From Desulfobacteraceae bacterium (GTDB lineage Bacteria; Desulfobacterota; Desulfobacteria; Desulfobacterales; UBA11574), in the NCBI GenBank assembly GCA_029857875.1, contig JAOUGB010000068.1:1-8840 (forward strand): 8,840 nt of DNA, written 5' to 3'. The position numbers and the translations under genes are program-made. Of this stretch, positions 5,096-8,840 are shown one piece after another. The notes beneath the pieces were generated by a model that did no database searches, was not told where the DNA came from, and saw nothing but the letters and a program-made list of their open reading frames with translations. Position 1 is the first letter of the stretch; every line of letters begins with the position of its first letter.

Positions 5096-5554
5096 ATGGA
5101 AATGGAACATACGTTGAGAAGCTGCGAGTTTTTTGAGTTGCTGGAAACACGTGAATTGTCTGAAATCTCGAACCTCGGTCAGATGATGACATTTCAAAAT
5201 GGAGAATATGTTTTTCGCCAAGGGGATTACGGAGAGCATATTTATATTATTGTTGATGGACAGATATATCTTGAAAGAACTGTGGATTTGGGTGCCCATA
5301 AAGGTAATGTCGTCATCGAAGTCCTTGGAAAAGGCAGAGTCTTGGGGTGCTGGTCAACACTTTTGGATATGCCCCACATCCTCATGTCTTCGGCGGTTTG
5401 TAAACAACCGACGAAGATCGTCGCCATAAAAGGGGCTGAGTTAAGGCGGATGATGATCGGTAATGCAGAACTTGGATTTAATCTAATGGAAAGACTTTGT
5501 TTTTTACTTCGAGATAGAATACAGGCCGCATACGGGGCGATGGAGAAGATCTAA
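5096..5554 (+). CDS. Stand-alone cyclic-nucleotide-binding-fold (Crp-type) protein
   Basis: This 152-residue soluble protein consists of one cNMP-binding beta-roll and its C-helix. Features are the N-terminal helix with SCEFFELLETRELSEIS (9-25), the strand-turn pattern F33-x-N-G-E (33-37), RQGDYGEHIYIIVDGQ (41-56), and a final helix at about 122-148. There is no helix-turn-helix, so it cannot be a classical Crp/Fnr DNA-binding regulator. The phosphate-binding cassette, normally G-E-x-A-L-L followed by R-x-A, reads GCWSTLLDMPHILMSSA (84-100). The Glu and Arg that hold cAMP are missing, so a different ligand or a protein-docking role is likely. It lies 54 bases upstream of the corrinoid-protein activator on the same strand, so they are probably co-transcribed. 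It may sense the state of that activator or of its corrinoid client; this is inference. Confidence 0.82.
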   Translation: MEMEHTLRSCEFFELLETRELSEISNLGQMMTFQNGEYVFRQGDYGEHIYIIVDGQIYLERTVDLGAHKGNVVIEVLGKGRVLGCWSTLLDMPHILMSSAVCKQPTKIVAIKGAELRRMMIGNAELGFNLMERLCFLLRDRIQAAYGAMEKI

Positions 5555-5608
5555 AATCCCTGGGTCTTATGTAACAATTATATTCATAAAAGGTGGGCCT
5601 TATAGGAT

Positions 5609-7636
5609 ATGAATAGACATAATATATTATTTTTGCCTCACAATATAGAGATCCCGGTTGAGCATGGAAAAAATCTAATCCGTGCCGCCATGGAAGCCGG
5701 GGTTCATATTAATGCATCCTGCGGTGGAGAAGGTGTATGCGGGAAGTGCCGCGTTATTATCGAAGATGGAAATGTCGGCGGCGGCATAACAGAAAAATTA
5801 GATAAAAAAGATATTGAAAATGGGTACCGGCAGGCATGTCTGTCCGATGTTTTAAGTGATCTTGTGGTTCGCATTCCCATCGATTCGGAGGTTGATGCCG
5901 GCGTGCTCAACTTGCAAATAACGCCTCGAAAGACGGCCCGAATCTGGGAAATGAATCTCGATGAACTGAAGGATAAAGGTCTTTTCATGCCTCCGGTGGA
6001 GAAAAAATATCTCGAACTTCCAAAACCCACCTCTCAAGAGAACCTTCCGGATGTAACAAGACTGATTTCTTTTTTAAAAGCAAAATACGATGAACATCGT
6101 CTGGTGGTTGAACTTCCGGTGATCCGGAAAATTTCCGATATATTAAGACAAGACGATTTCAAAGTTACGGCAACGCTCGCTCGACCGGTGCAATCCGGAA
6201 GAAAGACGCATATCATACATATTCAGCCCGGGGATACCACCGACCGGAACTATGCCATTGCCGTGGATGTCGGCACAACAACCGTATACGCGCAGTTGGT
6301 TGATCTCAGAACAGGCGATGTCCTGGCTCAATTTGGCGATTACAACGGACAGATCAGCTATGGCGAAGATATTATCAGCAGAATTGTTTATGCGGGAAAA
6401 CCGGGTGGCCTTGATAAGCTTCAAGAGGTGGTCATTGCAACCATCAACAAATTAATCAAAAAAATGGTAAACAAAGCAAGGATCGATCCAGATGAAATTT
6501 CCACGATTACGATGGCAGGAAATACAACAATGACGCAACTCATGCTGAGGGTAAATCCCAAGTACATCCGGCTTTCACCCTATGTGCCTGCCTCAACCCT
6601 CTATCCGCCCATCAAGGCCATCGATCTGGGTCTTGCCTTGGGAGATCATGTAACGGCCTTGGTGTATCCGGCGATTTCGAGTTATGTGGGAGGTGATATC
6701 GTAGCTGGTGTCATGGGATCAGGAATGTATCGTACCGAAGAACTGACACTATTTATGGATATTGGAACCAATGCCGAAATTGTCATCGGAAATAAAGATT
6801 GGCTGGCCTGTGCCTCCTGTTCCGCAGGTCCGGCATTTGAGGGCGGTGGGGTTAAATTTGGCATGAGGGCTGCCAAAGGAGCCATTGAAGATTTTTCCAT
6901 GGATCCTGTATCGTTTGAGCCGATGAATATCACCATCGGTAATGTCAGACCAAAAGGTATTTGCGGTTCCGGGCTCATTATCATTGCAGCCACCATGTTT
7001 GAAATGGGTGTTATCGATAACCGGGGTAAATTCAATCGCGACCTCAATACATCTCGTATACGGAAAACCGACGGTATTTATGAGTATGTGCTTGCATGGA
7101 AACATGAAACCCAGGTTGACCGGGATATTGCGCTCACAGAACCTGACCTTGATAATCTCATCAGGGCGAAGGGGGCGATATACAGCGGTTGTATGACCCT
7201 TCTCGAGGAAGTGGGTCTAAAGATTCAAGACATTGACCGCATTTATCTGGCAGGCGGGTTTGGCAGTTATGTGGATCTTGAAAAGGCGATGGTAATCGGA
7301 CTTTTGCCGGAAATAGACCCGGATCGAATTCGGTTTGTCGGCAATGGATCTTTAATGGGTGCAAAGATGAGCTGCCTGACCAACCGTATCAGAAAGGACG
7401 TTGTTGAGGTTACCAAGCGGATGACCAATTTCGAACTGTCGGAGACCCCGTCTTTTATGGACAATTATGTGGCTGCTCTTTTTCTGCCGCATACCAACAT
7501 TGGTCAGTTTCCCAAATTAAAGGAACGCCTTGATGAGCGAAGGGCTTTGCAGCAAGGGTTCGGGAGACCTTTGAAAAAGGCCCCCTTTTCCCCAATTCCT
7601 GCGTCAGACTCAAATTTTAATCCTCAAAATACCTAA
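5609..7636 (+). CDS. RACo/AcsV-type corrinoid protein reductive activator ([2Fe-2S] + ASKHA ATPase)
   Basis: This 675-residue cytoplasmic protein begins with a plant-type [2Fe-2S] ferredoxin domain (about 1-95, ligands C38, C44, C47, C77). A linker follows (about 100-210), then a DUF4445-type ASKHA ATPase domain: phosphate-1 loop AVDVGTTTV (218-226), MAGNTTM (302-308), phosphate-2 loop MDIGTNAE (383-390), C401-A-S-C404-S-A-G-P, ICGSG (451-455) and adenosine motif LAGGFGSY (547-554). Such proteins use ATP hydrolysis to reduce an inactivated Co(II) corrinoid back to Co(I). Known clients are the corrinoid iron-sulfur protein of the Wood-Ljungdahl pathway (RACo/AcsV) and corrinoid proteins of methyltransferase systems. 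Architecture separates it from RamA, which carries C-terminal [4Fe-4S] clusters. The last 20 or so residues are low-complexity. No corrinoid protein or methyltransferase is in the window, so its client is unknown. The ribosome site is poorly placed (AGGTGG 12 bases upstream). Confidence 0.9.
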   Translation: MNRHNILFLPHNIEIPVEHGKNLIRAAMEAGVHINASCGGEGVCGKCRVIIEDGNVGGGITEKLDKKDIENGYRQACLSDVLSDLVVRIPIDSEVDAGVLNLQITPRKTARIWEMNLDELKDKGLFMPPVEKKYLELPKPTSQENLPDVTRLISFLKAKYDEHRLVVELPVIRKISDILRQDDFKVTATLARPVQSGRKTHIIHIQPGDTTDRNYAIAVDVGTTTVYAQLVDLRTGDVLAQFGDYNGQISYGEDIISRIVYAGKPGGLDKLQEVVIATINKLIKKMVNKARIDPDEISTITMAGNTTMTQLMLRVNPKYIRLSPYVPASTLYPPIKAIDLGLALGDHVTALVYPAISSYVGGDIVAGVMGSGMYRTEELTLFMDIGTNAEIVIGNKDWLACASCSAGPAFEGGGVKFGMRAAKGAIEDFSMDPVSFEPMNITIGNVRPKGICGSGLIIIAATMFEMGVIDNRGKFNRDLNTSRIRKTDGIYEYVLAWKHETQVDRDIALTEPDLDNLIRAKGAIYSGCMTLLEEVGLKIQDIDRIYLAGGFGSYVDLEKAMVIGLLPEIDPDRIRFVGNGSLMGAKMSCLTNRIRKDVVEVTKRMTNFELSETPSFMDNYVAALFLPHTNIGQFPKLKERLDERRALQQGFGRPLKKAPFSPIPASDSNFNPQNT

Positions 7637-7707
7637 TGTATTCCTATGGTTAAAATTTTCGTCTTCCTTGGGCTTGAACAAAAGTGAACGTTTTTCAAGG
7701 GTCTCGT

Positions 7708-7728
7708 TCGGTTAATTAACCGATTTTT
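7708..7728 (+). terminator. Probable intrinsic terminator after the corrinoid activator gene
   Basis: TCGGTTAATTAACCGA (7708-7723) is a perfect 16-base palindrome that folds to a six-base-pair stem with an AATT loop. TTTTT (7724-7728) follows directly. The T-run is only on the plus-strand side, so it serves the activator operon. It lies between convergent genes. The stem is short. Confidence 0.5.
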
Positions 7729-7771
7729 AGGTCTTGAACCAGAACGTTATGTTAAAATGGCTTATTGCTGA

Positions 7772-8722
7772 CTACCGATAAACCAGCTTCGGTGTTTCCA
7801 TAATCACCTTGGTTTCCGGCGGCACCGATGTGGTAATCCAGACATTTCCTCCGATGACGGAACGCGCACCAATAACGGTATCGCCGCCCAGAATCGTTGC
7901 TCCCGAATACACAATGACATCGTCTTCAATGGTTGGATGGCGTTTCTTGCCTCTCAGTTGTTCTCCGGCATCTTTTGGAAGTGAAAGGGCGCCGAGGGTA
8001 ACGCCTTGATAGATTCGAACATTTTTGCCGATAGTGGTGGTTTCTCCGATCACCACTCCGGTTCCATGATCAATGACAAAACTTTCTCCGATATCGGCGC
8101 CGGGGTGAATATCGATGCCGGTTAAACTGTGAGCATGTTCCGTCATGATGCGGGGCAGAAGCGGAACCTGAAGCTCAAAAAGCTTATGGGCCACCCGAAA
8201 TACGGTCATGGCAAAGATCCCGGGATAGCTGAAAATGATTTCATCATGGCTTTTGGCTGCGGGATCCCCTTCATATACCGCCCGAACATCCGTTGCCAGT
8301 GTTTTTCTGATGGATGGAATCGATTCCAAAAGAGCAAGGGCCAATTTTTGTCCTTGTTCATCACATTCGGTGCAAGGGAGATCGTATCTGAAACAATCGT
8401 GCCGAATGCTGTGGGCGATCTGAATTGAAAGCATGTCAAATAAAACCGAAACCGCTTGCCCCATGTAGTATTTCAGGTTGACCGGATCGATTTTTTCCCG
8501 TGTAAAATATCCCGGAAAAAGGATTTCTCTCAATTTATTTATGATATCCACCACGTACCCCTCAGAAGGAATCGGCTCGTAGTCGATATGGGTAAAACTC
8601 TCTTTGTCGTAACAGCTGTCGATAATGCTTTCGGCAATATCGGGAAGTTGTTGTTTGAATCTGCTCAAAGATTCCGCATCAATTCGGCAGGAAAAATCAG
8701 ATTTTTTAATATCCTTTTTCAT
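7772..8722 (-). CDS. cysE: Serine O-acetyltransferase (long EpsC/CysE type)
   Basis: This 316-residue cytoplasmic enzyme makes O-acetyl-L-serine from serine and acetyl-CoA, the first committed step of cysteine synthesis. The helical N-terminal domain (about 1-185) includes TDVRAVYEGDPAA (144-156); D153 corresponds to the conserved serine-binding Asp of the family. From about 200 on comes a left-handed beta-helix of hexapeptide repeats. It holds the catalytic Asp218-His219 in IDHGTGVVIGE (217-227), KKRHP (259-263), and the GGDTVIGARSVIGGNVWI strands (279-296). A C-x6-C-x2-C cluster (C110, C117, C120) is typical of the long anaerobe-type enzymes as I recall them. The start at 8722 is supported by GGAGA about ten bases upstream. 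It has its own promoter and is convergent with the corrinoid activator. The C-terminus ends KLVYR and lacks the usual hydrophobic Ile end that docks into cysteine synthase. Confidence 0.93.
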   Translation of the reverse strand: MKKDIKKSDFSCRIDAESLSRFKQQLPDIAESIIDSCYDKESFTHIDYEPIPSEGYVVDIINKLREILFPGYFTREKIDPVNLKYYMGQAVSVLFDMLSIQIAHSIRHDCFRYDLPCTECDEQGQKLALALLESIPSIRKTLATDVRAVYEGDPAAKSHDEIIFSYPGIFAMTVFRVAHKLFELQVPLLPRIMTEHAHSLTGIDIHPGADIGESFVIDHGTGVVIGETTTIGKNVRIYQGVTLGALSLPKDAGEQLRGKKRHPTIEDDVIVYSGATILGGDTVIGARSVIGGNVWITTSVPPETKVIMETPKLVYR

Positions 8723-8766
8723 TGGTATGTCTCCAAAGTTTCGATATCCATTAACCAGTTTAATTT

Positions 8767-8794
8767 ATTACTACGATGTGGTATTAATTGTCAA
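8767..8794 (-). promoter_or_regulatory. Promoter candidate for serine O-acetyltransferase
   Basis: On the minus strand a perfect -35 TTGACA (8789-8794) is followed after 16 bases by AGTAAT (8767-8772), a four-of-six -10 match. It lies about 45 bases upstream of the start codon. No T-box or S-box leader fits in the short space. Confidence 0.5.
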
Positions 8795-8808
8795 TACAAA
8801 ACAATTTC

Positions 8809-8837
8809 AAAAAACCCGTGAAACAGCTGAAACACGG
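8809..8837 (-). terminator. Probable terminator of a minus-strand gene beyond the window
   Basis: Reading the minus strand, CCGTG (8833-8837) pairs with CACGG (8816-8820) around a 12-base loop that contains CAGCTG. A G and then TTTTTT (8814-8809) follow. Its place just upstream of the serine acetyltransferase promoter suits the end of the preceding transcript. The five-base-pair stem is modest. Confidence 0.4.
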
Positions 8838-8840
8838 CTT

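Noticed and set aside
5609..7636. RamA-type activator (methylamine methyltransferase activation)
   Set aside because: RamA has C-terminal [4Fe-4S] clusters. This protein has an N-terminal [2Fe-2S] domain and no C-terminal cysteine cluster.
7673..7699. CTTGAA...TTCAAG hairpin between the corrinoid activator and serine acetyltransferase genes as a terminator
   Set aside because: The stem has a bulge and no T-run follows on either strand. The palindrome at 7708-7723 with TTTTT is a better candidate.

Overview
The window looks like chromosomal DNA of an anaerobic member of the Desulfobacterota (former Deltaproteobacteria), probably a Desulfobacterales-like sulfate reducer. This is inferred from gene content: a multiheme c-type cytochrome pair, a RACo/AcsV-type corrinoid-protein activator, a long EpsC/CysE-type serine acetyltransferase, molybdenum cofactor genes and a DUF6125-like protein. 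Base composition is uneven. The two cytochrome genes are visibly GC-richer than the AT-rich genes and spacers around them. No tRNA, rRNA, insertion sequence, CRISPR array or phage gene was seen.

Layout. (1) 35-1066, minus strand: a small two-TM protein with a beta-repeat-like soluble domain, then a DUF6125-like cytosolic protein, probably one operon. (2) 1067-1703: a long AT-rich divergent spacer holding several inverted repeats and a candidate promoter. (3) 1704-2629, plus: a one-domain ModE-type (LysR-like winged helix) regulator and MobB. (4) 2788-4806, plus: a membrane-anchored tetraheme NapC/NrfH-type cytochrome and a secreted octaheme cytochrome of the hydroxylamine oxidoreductase (HAO) family. 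A candidate ModE-like half-site lies in front of the pair and a likely hairpin terminator lies behind it. (5) 5096-7636, plus: a stand-alone cyclic-nucleotide-binding-fold protein and a [2Fe-2S]/ASKHA ATPase that should reductively reactivate a corrinoid protein. (6) 7772-8722, minus: serine O-acetyltransferase with its own promoter, convergent with group 5.

How the genes may work together. Group 4 is the most interesting part. A quinol-oxidising NrfH-type anchor is paired with an octaheme HAO where the usual partner would be the pentaheme nitrite reductase NrfA. This resembles the HaoC-HaoA arrangement of Epsilonproteobacteria, for which reductive nitrite-to-hydroxylamine/ammonium chemistry has been proposed. 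The adjacent ModE-like regulator and MobB (which serves Mo-bisMGD enzymes such as nitrate reductase), together with the ModE-like half-site before the cytochrome operon, suggest that molybdate status and nitrogen-oxide respiration or detoxification are coordinated. That link is inference. Group 5 belongs to one-carbon corrinoid metabolism, although no corrinoid protein or methyltransferase is present in the window.
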